In this document: positions 1 to 7,438 of the stretch, in pieces
Position numbering within the stretch: the first letter of the stretch is position 1
How the letters are laid out: each line of letters begins with the position of its first letter
Origin: a virus
Reading direction: 5' to 3' (one strand)
Virus record (IMG/VR): IMGVR_UViG_3300044858_004443
Coordinates: 1 to 52,184 of that record
DNA length: 52,184 nucleotides
Position numbers and translations under genes: made by a program
Notes under the pieces: model-generated
Seen by the model: the letters and a program-made list of their open reading frames with translations, nothing else
What the model was told of the DNA's origin: nothing
Database searches by the model: none

Positions 1-1694
1 GAAGCATAGACCTTGACTGGGATGCTCCAGCATCAAGCAACTTAAATGTCTACGGCTACTCAGTTAGTTTTTACGACCTTGATGAAATTGGCGGAACAAC
101 GTCAGGTGGCTGGGGTGTGTGGACTAATCAAGGCACCAACTACTCGCTAAGTACTGGAATGTTTTCTGGAAGCAACCCCGTAACTACTGGATTTGGACCT
201 GTGCGCTTTGGCATTAAAGCGGGAAATCAAAGTTGCTTCTCCAGCGAAGGCATAGGTCCGTGTGTATACGGACCCGAAGTAACTGTTGATGCAACTGTTA
301 TTGACCCTAATTCAACTACAACTGCCACAACAACTACAACTGTTGCTCCTCAAACAACCTCAACGACTTCTTCAACGACTTCCACAACGACAGTCCCTGA
401 AACAACATCTTCAACCAGTACCACAACAACATCGCCTCCCCAGACTACTACTACAACCGTTTATGTGCCAACAGTCACGACAACAACTGAACCTGAGCCT
501 GAAGAGGAACCAGAAACTACTACAACGACTGAGCCAGAAGTTACTACGACAACTGAGCCTGAGTTTATTCAACCGGAGGATGAAGAGGAGGCTCAGCCTG
601 TTGAGCCTGAAACGACCCTTCCTGATTATCCAGAAGAAGAACAAGAAGGAGAACAGCAGCCAGAACCGATATCCCCAGAAGAAACGACAGAGCAAGATAC
701 AGAATCACAAGAGACTATAGTAACACAAGAAGAATTTGAAAGTATTATTGAAGATATATCTTCTGAAGAAATTCAGGCAGAAGATGTAATAGAGGTAATT
801 GATAATCTCAATTCAGAACAACTTACAGAAGTTTTAGAATCTATAGGTATAGAGCAATTAACAGAAGTAATTGATGAATTATCAGAAGAGCAAACCCTTG
901 ATCTTGTTGAAAATATTGAATCCGTAGAAGCTTTAGATAATGTTATTAATGCAATTGCTGATTCGGAAGAACCAATTGAGGCATCTGTTGCAGTAGCAAT
1001 TATTTTAAATGATAACTTTACAGAGATATCTACTGAGGCAGCCCAAGAGGTTTTTGCAAATGTTGATGCTGATTCTTTTACTGATGAACAAAAAGAGGAA
1101 CTCTCTGAGGCTCTTACGGAAGCTCCTGATGAAATCAAAGAGGCTTTTGAAGAGGAAATTGATGTTTATGGCGGAGGTTTTGATACTTATGTTCCAACAG
1201 GATCAAGCATTGATGTTGGCGCAAGAAAAACAGTTATCGCTGCAGTTGCAACATTAACAGCAACGGTTGCCGTTACTGGCGCTGCCGGAGCGTCACCAAC
1301 AGCACCAGCAGGAGGCTCAGGAGGCGGTTCTGGAGGCTCAGGAGGCTCTTCTAATCCAAGTTCTGGCTCAGAAGGTCGTTCACGAAAAGAAGAAGAGGGA
1401 AGCGAGCCAGCAGGTGAAATTGTTGATGCTGAAGGTGAGGATGATGAGCATTATGCTAAAAATAGCATTTACGAGTATTATATAAAGGAGGGAATTGAAA
1501 TGAAGAAATTTAACTGGTCTGGTTTTATAAACAAACTTTGGAATATAACTGCCGGGTTAGCATTTACTCTTGCAGGTAGCTATGTTGTTTATATTACCCT
1601 CTCTGGCGCAACGCAAAGAGCAGCGGGTATTGCTACCCTAATTGCAATATTTATCCACTATACTCACAATATCTTTAAAAACGATATTAACTGA
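1..1694 (+). CDS. Surface/virion-like protein with FnIII-like domain and membrane C-terminus (5' partial)
   Basis: The frame is open from base 3 with no stop, so the gene begins upstream of the window; the GTG at 117 is only an internal codon. The visible part starts with a beta-rich segment (WDAPASSNLNVYGYSVSF) that looks like a fibronectin type III fold with a Cys pair. A long Thr/Ser/Pro linker (about 306-600), a very acidic stretch (600-1160), a hydrophobic segment (about 1207-1290), a Gly/Ser linker and two C-terminal membrane segments (about 1540-1680) follow. Thr-rich linkers joined to FnIII domains are typical of secreted actinobacterial proteins and of phage adhesins. The exact role is unknown; adhesion or envelope interaction is inferred. 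It lies directly upstream of the lysis genes. Confidence 0.7.
   Translation, partial: SIDLDWDAPASSNLNVYGYSVSFYDLDEIGGTTSGGWGVWTNQGTNYSLSTGMFSGSNPVTTGFGPVRFGIKAGNQSCFSSEGIGPCVYGPEVTVDATVIDPNSTTTATTTTTVAPQTTSTTSSTTSTTTVPETTSSTSTTTTSPPQTTTTTVYVPTVTTTTEPEPEEEPETTTTTEPEVTTTTEPEFIQPEDEEEAQPVEPETTLPDYPEEEQEGEQQPEPISPEETTEQDTESQETIVTQEEFESIIEDISSEEIQAEDVIEVIDNLNSEQLTEVLESIGIEQLTEVIDELSEEQTLDLVENIESVEALDNVINAIADSEEPIEASVAVAIILNDNFTEISTEAAQEVFANVDADSFTDEQKEELSEALTEAPDEIKEAFEEEIDVYGGGFDTYVPTGSSIDVGARKTVIAAVATLTATVAVTGAAGASPTAPAGGSGGGSGGSGGSSNPSSGSEGRSRKEEEGSEPAGEIVDAEGEDDEHYAKNSIYEYYIKEGIEMKKFNWSGFINKLWNITAGLAFTLAGSYVVYITLSGATQRAAGIATLIAIFIHYTHNIFKNDIN
1500..1694 (+). CDS. Nested in-frame start encoding a 64-aa holin-like two-TM protein
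   Basis: Inside the preceding gene and in the same frame, an ATG at 1500 is preceded by a perfect AAAGGAGG at 1484-1491 with an 8-base spacer, better than most gene starts in the window. The product (MKKFNWSGFINKLWN...) is 64 aa with a short basic N-terminus, two hydrophobic segments (about residues 14-34 and 40-57) and a polar tail, the size and layout of a small holin. Two more small membrane genes and the endolysin follow directly. It could be an independently translated lysis protein, or the ribosome-binding sequence could be chance in a Lys/Glu-Gly coding stretch. Function is inferred. Confidence 0.5.
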   Translation: MKKFNWSGFINKLWNITAGLAFTLAGSYVVYITLSGATQRAAGIATLIAIFIHYTHNIFKNDIN

Positions 1695-1719
1695 TCCAGT
1701 TTCCTTATCACAAACAATG

Positions 1720-1740
1720 GGGTATAATAGAATTATACCC
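1720..1740 (+). promoter_or_regulatory. Palindrome overlapping a consensus -10 box upstream of the lysis genes
   Basis: Bases 1720-1728 (GGGTATAAT) and 1732-1740 (ATTATACCC) form a perfect 9-bp inverted repeat with a 3-base centre, and CAAT/ATTG flanks extend it after a one-base bulge. The left arm holds a perfect TATAAT at 1723-1728, so a protein bound to the palindrome would cover the promoter. No good -35 is visible. A start near 1735 would leave a leader of about 26 bases carrying the strong ribosome-binding site of the gene at 1761. There is no T-run, so it is not an intrinsic terminator. Confidence 0.55.
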
Positions 1741-1760
1741 ATTGGGGTAGGGAGGTGATC

Positions 1761-1991
1761 ATGTCTACTAAGTCACAAAACTTAGATCAAGCACTTAAGG
1801 GAGGCGCACTCGGCGTTTGGGTCTGGCTGGCTACTGTTCAGCTAAATCTTGACGGTGAAGTAGTTGCCGTATTAACACCGGCAATTGCCTACGGACTTGC
1901 ATGGTTATCAACAAGAGTTGGCGATCCAACAGTTGCTTCTTTCTTAGCAAAGAAGCCTGCGGAAAAGCCCGCTGTTAAAAAGAAGGCATAA
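1761..1991 (+). CDS. Small membrane protein, putative holin/lysis protein
   Basis: A 76-aa protein. I chose ATG 1761 over GTG 1755 because GGGAGGTGATC immediately upstream is an almost complete match to the 3' end of 16S rRNA, and the GTG lies inside it. Hydrophobic segments span about residues 14-33 and 37-52, followed by a lysine/alanine-rich tail (KKPAEKPAVKKKA), typical of holins and antiholins. It is the first gene after the palindromic promoter at 1720-1740 and is followed after 3 bases by a second membrane protein and then the endolysin. The holin assignment rests on topology and position, not on a recognised family motif. Confidence 0.6.
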   Translation: MSTKSQNLDQALKGGALGVWVWLATVQLNLDGEVVAVLTPAIAYGLAWLSTRVGDPTVASFLAKKPAEKPAVKKKA

Positions 1992-1994
1992 GCG

Positions 1995-2252
1995 ATGGAA
2001 CAGGTCAAAAATATTTGCCTTCGTATATTGGCGACCTTTTCTGCCTCGGGACTTGGAGTTATCGGGGCGGGTACAATTGCTGGCGTTCCTGTTTGGAAGG
2101 CGGTTTTTATGGCAGGGATTGCTGGCGTTGCTACCGTTGTTGAAGGTTTATCACGTGAGTTCTTAGATGATGGTAAACTAGATATGGATGAAATCAATGA
2201 AGTCTTCAGTAAAGTCGATAAGAAAGCAGTTAAGAAAGAGGAGGGATTCTAA
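1995..2252 (+). CDS. r1t-type holin-like membrane protein
   Basis: An 85-aa protein with two hydrophobic helices (about residues 9-30 and 34-50) separated by a short turn (AGVPVW), then an acidic amphipathic C-terminus (LDDGKLDMDEINEVF). The helical hairpin with ATFSASGLGVIGAG and AGIAGVATVV resembles the r1t-type holins common in actinobacteriophages. The Asp-rich DDGKLDMDE stretch resembles half of an EF-hand loop, as also seen in some actinophage holins. The gene stops one base before the endolysin start, and its end carries the endolysin's AGAGGAGGG ribosome-binding site. It likely forms the membrane hole or controls lysis timing with the gene before it. Confidence 0.65.
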   Translation: MEQVKNICLRILATFSASGLGVIGAGTIAGVPVWKAVFMAGIAGVATVVEGLSREFLDDGKLDMDEINEVFSKVDKKAVKKEEGF

Positions 2253-2253
2253 A

Positions 2254-3075
2254 ATGAGCGTTAAATGGAATATTATTGCACCAGTCAAAAAGCCTGCAGA
2301 TCTTGAAGGCATTGCACCTGGGAAGTTGCCAGAAAAACTTTTGAAGCCAATTAAGAGTGGCGGTAAGTTGCACTGGAGAGCTGCAGATGCATGGGAGGCA
2401 ATGGTTGAGGCTGCCAAGGCTGATGGCGTTGAATTAAAGCCGGTTTCTGCCGGGGATACATATCGCTCATTTGAATCTCAATTAATGGCATTTAGACAGA
2501 GATATCAGAAAGAACCAATTGAAGGTGCTCAGACAAGAACGTTTGAGGGAGTTAAGTGGTACAAGAAAGATCCTAAGTTAGCCAGCCTTGCTGCACCTGG
2601 TACATCGCAGCATAATAGCGGATTGGCAGTTGATGTTCATACTGCCGCTGAGCCAAAGCGCTTAGATTGGCTTATTGACAATGTTCGTAAGTTTGGATTT
2701 AGCTGGGAAGTTGTTCCAGAAGAACCTTGGCACTTGCGCTATACAGAGGGTGATAATCCACCTGCTGCTGTGATTGAATTTATTACAAAGAGAGATGGGC
2801 AAGCGCCCGCACAGCCAGCATCTGTCGCTAAAACTTCAGTTGATGAAGGTAAAATAAAAGAAGAGGCAAAAACTCTTCCTGTGCTTACAAAGGGCAATAG
2901 AGGGCAGGCGATTAGAAGAGCCCAAAGATTGCTCGACAAGCATGGTTTTAATTGCAAAGATGATGGAGATTTTGGAGCCAAGACGGAAGGCTTGGTCAAG
3001 AGCTTTCAATTAAGTCGTGGTATAGAATCTAACGGAATTATTAACCAGGCTACCTGGGAAGCATTGCTGGGTTAA
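2254..3075 (+). CDS. Endolysin: M15-family D-Ala-D-Ala peptidase with C-terminal peptidoglycan-binding domain
   Basis: A 273-aa protein. Start ATG 2254 has GAGGAGGG upstream; an in-frame earlier ATG at 2188 lies within the previous gene. Residues about 60-165 form a VanY/M15 zinc peptidase domain: SQHNSGLAVDVH supplies zinc ligands H120 and D127, and EPWH supplies E157 (catalytic) and H160 (zinc). A linker follows, then a PG_binding_1 domain (about 205-273; DGDFGAKTEGLVKSFQ and the final ATWEALLG). The enzyme should cleave cell-wall peptides at the end of infection, after release through the holins encoded just upstream. There is no signal peptide, which fits holin-dependent release. Confidence 0.92.
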   Translation: MSVKWNIIAPVKKPADLEGIAPGKLPEKLLKPIKSGGKLHWRAADAWEAMVEAAKADGVELKPVSAGDTYRSFESQLMAFRQRYQKEPIEGAQTRTFEGVKWYKKDPKLASLAAPGTSQHNSGLAVDVHTAAEPKRLDWLIDNVRKFGFSWEVVPEEPWHLRYTEGDNPPAAVIEFITKRDGQAPAQPASVAKTSVDEGKIKEEAKTLPVLTKGNRGQAIRRAQRLLDKHGFNCKDDGDFGAKTEGLVKSFQLSRGIESNGIINQATWEALLG

Positions 3076-3107
3076 TCAATCTTTGCTAATATCTTATAGG
3101 AGATATT

Positions 3108-3440
3108 ATGCCGGCAACTAGAAGTATAGAGATTTATCAAGGCGATACTTATGCCCATCAACTTATATTGAAGAATAATGCCAATGCGGTAATAAATATT
3201 ACTTCTAGAGCTTATTCTGGTCAAATTAGGAAGAGGCGGTCGTCAGACACAATAACTGCTACATTTAATGTAGAAATTACAGATGGTGCTAATGGAGTTG
3301 TTGTATTTACTTTATTGCCAAATATTACTGCAAATCTTAGATCAGGTGTTTATGTTTACGATTTTCAAGAAGTAAATGGATCAACAGTTACCACTATTTT
3401 AACAGGAAATGCTACTGTTACTGGTGAGGTAACTAGGTAA
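3108..3440 (+). CDS. BppU-like beta-sandwich structural protein
   Basis: A 110-aa protein with AGGAGATATT before its ATG. The pattern RSIEIYQGDTYAHQLIL, then a residue-modification-like central strand and a terminal ATVTGEVTR, resembles the N-terminal domain of phage baseplate or fibre proteins (BppU/DUF2479-like), where short beta strands follow an EQGDT-like motif. The first part of the adaptor protein at 5410 has the same look. The stop overlaps the next start (TAATG), so the genes are translationally coupled. It is probably a virion decoration, fibre-base or connector component; the precise place is unknown. Confidence 0.5.
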   Translation: MPATRSIEIYQGDTYAHQLILKNNANAVINITSRAYSGQIRKRRSSDTITATFNVEITDGANGVVVFTLLPNITANLRSGVYVYDFQEVNGSTVTTILTGNATVTGEVTR

Positions 3441-3679
3441 TGGCTGATATTACAACACTGCAATTAACAACTACGCAAGCCTCAAATGTCTCCATAACTA
3501 CCAATACTACCGTTTTAACACAAAGTAGTGGTACAATTAATTTAGCAAGTTTAATTTTAAGCAATACAGCACCAGCTGATGTAGCAAGAACTGCAAATGC
3601 TGGAGTAAGTAATGTTGCAGCTAGATCAGACCATGTTCATAGCGCTGCAGATTTATTGCTTGATGGAGGAAATTATTAA
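3440..3679 (+). CDS. Small virion protein with fibre-type DHVH motif
   Basis: A 79-aa Thr/Asn/Ala-rich protein. Its C-terminal half (ANAGVSNVAARSDHVHSA) carries the AAR-DHVH signature common near the ends of phage fibre and decoration proteins, where the histidines bind metal in trimeric beta structures. It starts on the stop of the previous gene and ends on the start of the next (both TAATG), so it belongs to a coupled fibre operon. The role is inferred from motif and context. Confidence 0.5.
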   Translation: MADITTLQLTTTQASNVSITTNTTVLTQSSGTINLASLILSNTAPADVARTANAGVSNVAARSDHVHSAADLLLDGGNY

Positions 3680-5142
3680 TGGCTAATAAAATTAGAATTA
3701 AGCGTAGAGCGTCAGGCAACGCAGGAGCGCCAACAAGTTTAGAGAATGCAGAATTAGCATTTAACGAAGTAGATGATGTTCTTTACTATGGTGAAGGAAC
3801 TGGCGGTGTTGGTGGCACAGCCACAACAGTTATTGCCATTGGCGGCTCAGGTGCATTTGTAACTCTTGCATCGGATCAAACAATAGCTGGCAACAAAACA
3901 ATTAATGGCAATGTAATTATTAATGGCACAACATCAGTTGCTACTCCAACAGCTAACGCCCATGCTGCTACAAAACTTTATGTTGATACTGCAGTTTCAA
4001 GTGCAAGTTCAACCTTTACAGCTGCCGGCGATACAGGTAATGTTTCTATTACCGGTGGAGATACATTTACAATTGCTGGTGGTACTGGATTAACATCTGT
4101 TGCTGCTGCAACAGATACTATTACAATTAATCTTGACAACACAGCAGTCACTGCTGCCTCGTATGGTGGCGCAGGTACTGTTGGAACATTCACAGTCGAT
4201 GCACAAGGTCGCTTGACAGCTGCTGCAAATGCAACAATTTCTATTTCTTCTTCGGCAGTTACGGATTTTACAGAAGCTACGCAAGATGTTGCTGCTGGAT
4301 TGCTCACTAACGGAACACACAGCGGAATTGCAGCAACATATGATGATGCAAATGCAAAAGTAAATCTTGACGTTGCAGACTTCACAATCACCCTTGCCGG
4401 GGATTTGACTGGTAGTGCAACTATTACAAATCTTGCAAATGCAACTCTTACTGCGACAATAGCCGCAGATTCAGTTGCACTTGGTACAGATACGACTGGC
4501 AACTATGTCGGCTCTGTTGCTGCTGGCACAGGCGTTTCCGTCTCCAACACCAATGTTGAAGGTGGAACATTTACGGTTGACTTGGCGAACACAGCGGTAA
4601 CTGCTGGCTCTTATGGATCAGCAGGTTCTGTTGGAACATTTACGGTTGATGCACAAGGTCGTTTGACAGCGGCATCTAATTCAACAATTTCAATTACTGC
4701 ATCACAAATCAGTGACAGAGCAACCAATCTTGTTACAGGTCTAACTGGAACAGCAAATGAAATTGCGGTGTCAAACTCAGGCGTTGGTGCTGTTACATTG
4801 AGCCTTCCAGCCAATGTTACTATTTCAAACAACCTTGTAGTTACTGGTGATTTGACAGTTAATGGCAATACTACAACGCTCAACACAGCAACTCTTGTTG
4901 TTGAGGACAAGAATGTTGTTCTTGCTAGCGTTGAAACGCCAACAGACACAACTGCCGATGGGGCTGGTATTACAATCAAGGGCGCAACTGATAAGACATT
5001 CAACTGGGTTGATGCAACAGATTCCTTTACGGCATCTGAGCATATCAATCTTGCTTCAACAAAAGTATTTAAGATTGCCGGGACAACTGTTCTTAGCGGA
5101 ACAAATCTTGACAATGTTACTGTCGATGGCGGTACTTTCTAA
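3679..5142 (+). CDS. Tail-fibre/structural protein with internal repeats
   Basis: A 487-aa Thr/Ala/Gly-rich protein of repetitive beta structure. The N-terminus (MANKIRIKRRASGNAGAPTS) is shared with the gene at 5153. Residues about 60-110 contain TIAGNKTINGNVIINGT and ATKLYVDTAV, usual in phage fibre shafts. Two copies of a TAVTA-SYG-AG-VGTFTVDAQGRLTAA block (nucleotides 4141-4245 and 4591-4695) follow. The final third contains LTVNGNTTTLNTATLVVEDK, found in many phage fibre proteins. It is probably a trimeric fibre or head-decoration protein. Its place upstream of the connector genes leaves both a head and a tail location possible. Confidence 0.65.
   Translation: MANKIRIKRRASGNAGAPTSLENAELAFNEVDDVLYYGEGTGGVGGTATTVIAIGGSGAFVTLASDQTIAGNKTINGNVIINGTTSVATPTANAHAATKLYVDTAVSSASSTFTAAGDTGNVSITGGDTFTIAGGTGLTSVAAATDTITINLDNTAVTAASYGGAGTVGTFTVDAQGRLTAAANATISISSSAVTDFTEATQDVAAGLLTNGTHSGIAATYDDANAKVNLDVADFTITLAGDLTGSATITNLANATLTATIAADSVALGTDTTGNYVGSVAAGTGVSVSNTNVEGGTFTVDLANTAVTAGSYGSAGSVGTFTVDAQGRLTAASNSTISITASQISDRATNLVTGLTGTANEIAVSNSGVGAVTLSLPANVTISNNLVVTGDLTVNGNTTTLNTATLVVEDKNVVLASVETPTDTTADGAGITIKGATDKTFNWVDATDSFTASEHINLASTKVFKIAGTTVLSGTNLDNVTVDGGTF
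4141..4695 (+). repeat. Duplicated 105-base block within the fibre gene
   Basis: Bases 4141-4245 and 4591-4695 align without gaps and are closely similar (for example TTGGAACATT and GATGCACAAGGTCG occur in both), 450 bases apart. They encode two copies of the VGTFTVDAQGRLTAA shaft module. This is an internal coding duplication of the kind that lets fibres change length by recombination. Confidence 0.8.
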
Positions 5143-5152
5143 GGAGCCCTAA

Positions 5153-5374
5153 ATGGCTAATGTTGTTAAAATTAAAAGATCAGGCACAGCGAATACTGCT
5201 CCAACATCTCTAGAATATGGAGAGTTGGCAATCAATTATGCTGACGGACTTTTATTTTTTAAAGATTCTTCCAACACTATTGTCTCTTTTGACATCAGTG
5301 GAACTTTTAACATAACTGAAATTGGTGGGGATTTAAACGACCTTGAAGTATCTGTCGCTATGCAAACCTTTTAA
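5153..5374 (+). CDS. Short protein sharing the fibre gene's N-terminal domain
   Basis: A 73-aa protein with GGAG 6 bases before ATG. Its N-terminus (MANVVKIKRSGTANTAPTS, then LEYGELAINYADGLLFF) aligns with the first 40 residues of the 487-aa fibre protein just upstream (MANKIRIKRRASGNAGAPTS, LENAELAFNEVDDVLYY). It is therefore a stand-alone copy of the fibre's probable attachment domain. It could occupy the same virion socket without a shaft, or be the remnant of a second fibre gene. The gene ends before the promoter-like sequence at 5393. Confidence 0.55.
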   Translation: MANVVKIKRSGTANTAPTSLEYGELAINYADGLLFFKDSSNTIVSFDISGTFNITEIGGDLNDLEVSVAMQTF

Positions 5375-5392
5375 GGGCTAGAACTCATTTTC

Positions 5393-5401
5393 TGGTACAA
5401 T
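5393..5401 (+). promoter_or_regulatory. Extended -10 element (TGGTACAAT) just before a start codon
   Basis: TGGTACAAT matches the extended -10 pattern TG-N-TATAAT. The ATG of the adaptor gene follows 8 bases later with no ribosome-binding sequence between, so transcription would begin at or next to the start codon. The same nine bases occur at 7421-7429 in the same relation to a gene. There is no recognisable -35. Confidence 0.5.
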
Positions 5402-5409
5402 TGAATATT

Positions 5410-6336
5410 ATGGATGATGTCAAAATCAATACAAGTAAAACTCTTACACTGACACTTCCAAGTGACCCTGTAAGCAATGTTGTTTCTGTAAGCCTTTATC
5501 ATGAATTTGGCTCACTTGTATCTGGTCCAACAAATGCAACAAGAACAGGTACTGGTGTTTATACAATAACATATGGTCAACAGGCTTCTGGTATTTATGT
5601 TTTAAATAGTGCCGGGAGGCATAGAGTTGATTTTACATACACAATTTCTGGAACGAGCTATACGCAATCTCAATATATTAATGTGTACACACCGTATGTT
5701 GATATCGACACCTTCTTTACAGACCATCCTGATTTAGAAAATGATTACTATGAAAAATTTGATAAAATGGAAAAACGTGTAAGGAACATAATTAATACTT
5801 TTTGTGGTCAATCTTTTGACTATTATCCAAATAAATATATTGAAATTTCTGGTTCCGGTAAAAACACACTTCACTTGCCGCATCCAATTAGCGGATTAAC
5901 AAAAGTAACAGTAAATCTTGGAGATGAAGATCAAACAGTAATTCATGATTCTACAGATGCTACTTTAAATAACATTGAAAAGTCTAAAGAACCTCACAAT
6001 TTTCAATCAAGCTACTATATTCAATTTAAGAGATCTTTTCTCGATAGTGTGCAGACTTTAATAGTTTCATCAAAATTTGATGAAGGTGATGATTATAAAA
6101 TTGAAGGTGATTTTGGATGGAAATATGTTCCTGACAATATCGTGCAAGCTGCTGATTTATTATTAGAAGATATGATGAATGGTGATTCTGATTATAGAAG
6201 GCATGGCATGACAACTGTTGATATGGATATCCTTAAATATCAAGTTAAGGATTCATTCTATGAATCAACAGGTAATATTGAAGCAGATGTATTGCTTATG
6301 GATTACACGCTTTTCGTGATGGATTATGTGGTTTAA
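5410..6336 (+). CDS. Head-tail adaptor (connector) protein with N-terminal beta domain
   Basis: A 308-aa protein. I chose ATG 5410; the TTG at 5401 overlaps the -10-like element, and neither has a Shine-Dalgarno sequence. Residues about 1-100 form a BppU-like beta domain (NVVSVSLYHEFG, SGIYVLNSAGRHRVDFTY). Residues about 100-308 resemble gp6/gp15-type adaptors that dock under the portal: an initial helical part (DKMEKRVRNIINTFCGQSF), an inserted beta region, then GWKYVPDNIVQAADLLLEDM and DYRRHGMTTVDMDILKYQVK. It is followed directly by head-closure and tail-terminator genes in the usual connector order. The portal itself is not in the window. Confidence 0.7.
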   Translation: MDDVKINTSKTLTLTLPSDPVSNVVSVSLYHEFGSLVSGPTNATRTGTGVYTITYGQQASGIYVLNSAGRHRVDFTYTISGTSYTQSQYINVYTPYVDIDTFFTDHPDLENDYYEKFDKMEKRVRNIINTFCGQSFDYYPNKYIEISGSGKNTLHLPHPISGLTKVTVNLGDEDQTVIHDSTDATLNNIEKSKEPHNFQSSYYIQFKRSFLDSVQTLIVSSKFDEGDDYKIEGDFGWKYVPDNIVQAADLLLEDMMNGDSDYRRHGMTTVDMDILKYQVKDSFYESTGNIEADVLLMDYTLFVMDYVV

Positions 6337-6726
6337 ATGTCCTACCAAACTTTTTTTCGCTTTGCGCACAAATGCGATATTTACACAAAAACAACAGCTA
6401 CAAATGCTGCCGGTCAAGAGTATGCAACGTTTACAAAATCGGCTACGATAGGCTTTCAATTTCAAGCCCCGACCACTCAATCTACATCCTCTAGCGATAG
6501 AAGATTGTCTCCGTATGTTGATAATTTTTCAAAATATGAAGGAATAGTTCCAGCGATGTATTCTGAGTATATTAATTATGATAATAGAATTACAAATATA
6601 ACAGATTCAAAGGGTGCTCAAGTTGATACGGACACATATGAGATCGTTGGCATTCAACCAAAATTTACTTTTTCCGGTAAAAAGCATCATGTTGTTGTAT
6701 CCCTTAGAAGGGTGGTTGAAACATAA
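6337..6726 (+). CDS. Putative head-closure (stopper) protein
   Basis: A 129-aa beta-rich protein starting immediately after the adaptor's stop codon. It begins RFAHKCDIYTKTTATNAAGQEY, the usual opening of phage head-closure/stopper proteins (a short strand, then a statement of the form 'cDIy...tn..Gqe'), and ends with HHVVVSLRRVVE. Such proteins close the capsid after DNA packaging. The stop overlaps the next start (TAATG). The assignment rests on sequence style, length and position between adaptor and tail terminator. Confidence 0.6.
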   Translation: MSYQTFFRFAHKCDIYTKTTATNAAGQEYATFTKSATIGFQFQAPTTQSTSSSDRRLSPYVDNFSKYEGIVPAMYSEYINYDNRITNITDSKGAQVDTDTYEIVGIQPKFTFSGKKHHVVVSLRRVVET

Positions 6727-6995
6727 TGTTTAATATCTCAATTAAAAGTAATTTTAATAATTTAATAAATAAAGTAGATATGATACCGATCGATATGCAA
6801 TCGGCAGTCGCTGAGGGTGTCGGGGCGGCGCAATCTGATATAGAAAATGTTATCAATACAAATTATCAGAGCGTTGAAATATCTGCATCCAGCGGTGGTG
6901 CGGAAGTAAAAATTGTAAATGGCTCTGAAGATAATTCTGATGAGATTAAAAGAATTGTAATGGAAAAAATAAAAATGTCGTACAGGGGGTTGTAA
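6726..6995 (+). CDS. Small neck protein (HK97 gp10-like position)
   Basis: An 89-aa protein between the head-closure and tail-terminator genes, coupled to both by TAATG overlaps. An N-terminal helix (NFNNLINKVDMIPIDMQSAV) is followed by a short beta hairpin (VEISASSGGAEVKIVNG) and a basic helix. HK97 gp10-type neck proteins occupy this position and have this secondary structure. No diagnostic motif is visible, so the family assignment is by context. Confidence 0.45.
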   Translation: MFNISIKSNFNNLINKVDMIPIDMQSAVAEGVGAAQSDIENVINTNYQSVEISASSGGAEVKIVNGSEDNSDEIKRIVMEKIKMSYRGL

Positions 6996-7411
6996 TGACT
7001 TTGCCAATTTACGATATCAACTCTCATCTTGCACAGGATCAGGGTATTGTGACCGCTGCGGGGAAGCAAATGAATTTTTATCCTGTCGTTGCTCCATCCA
7101 GTGCAACTGCTCCTTATGTTGTTTATTATTATAATCCATTGATACCAGATCCAGATCGCCATTGGATGAGAAAAGATGTTGTTAGATATTCAATATTTGA
7201 TACAGATGTAGAAAGACTGTTTTCAGTATCTGAATTATTTATAGAAATTCTTGGCAAGGCAGATACAGTAGCCAAGACAGGTGGTATAGAGGCTACCGGG
7301 CAAGACCGTAGGATATTATCATCAATGCAAACAGATTCCAGTCTGGCTGTGCCATTAGAAAAAGAGGGTTGGTATAGGATGAATTTAGACTTTAGAATAT
7401 GTAATGTATAA
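6995..7411 (+). CDS. Putative tail terminator / tail completion protein
   Basis: A 138-aa protein. It opens with a helical segment (IYDINSHLAQDQGIV), then APYVVYYYNPLIPD and VVRYSIFDTDVERLFSVSEL, and ends with WYRMNLDFRI. This alpha-beta order, with a 'pyvvy' strand and the final 'y....df.i' strand, is that of tail terminators (lambda gpU, SPP1 gp17, DUF3168-like), which cap the finished tail tube and contact the head. Its place before the tail tube gene agrees. Confidence 0.6.
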   Translation: MTLPIYDINSHLAQDQGIVTAAGKQMNFYPVVAPSSATAPYVVYYYNPLIPDPDRHWMRKDVVRYSIFDTDVERLFSVSELFIEILGKADTVAKTGGIEATGQDRRILSSMQTDSSLAVPLEKEGWYRMNLDFRICNV

Positions 7412-7420
7412 AAAAATATA

Positions 7421-7429
7421 TGGTACAAT
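7421..7429 (+). promoter_or_regulatory. Extended -10 element (TGGTACAAT) before the 7439 gene
   Basis: This is the same nonamer as at 5393-5401. The ATG at 7439 lies 9 bases after it with no ribosome-binding sequence, so the message would be leaderless or nearly so. It could drive the small gene at 7439 and the major tail protein gene, which has its own strong ribosome-binding site. Confidence 0.5.
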
Positions 7430-7438
7430 ATATGCTGT

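Noticed and set aside
286-720. Gln/Leu-rich ORF in another frame of the Thr-rich linker
   Set aside because: It is produced by reading ACA/ACT repeats out of frame; low complexity and no ribosome-binding site.
3978-4502. Antisense ORFs opposite the fibre gene
   Set aside because: Long open frames opposite Ala/Thr-rich repeats are a known composition effect; no start signals or domains.
5401-5412. TTG start for the adaptor gene
   Set aside because: The TTG overlaps the -10-like element, so a transcript from that promoter could not contain it; ATG 5410 is preferred.
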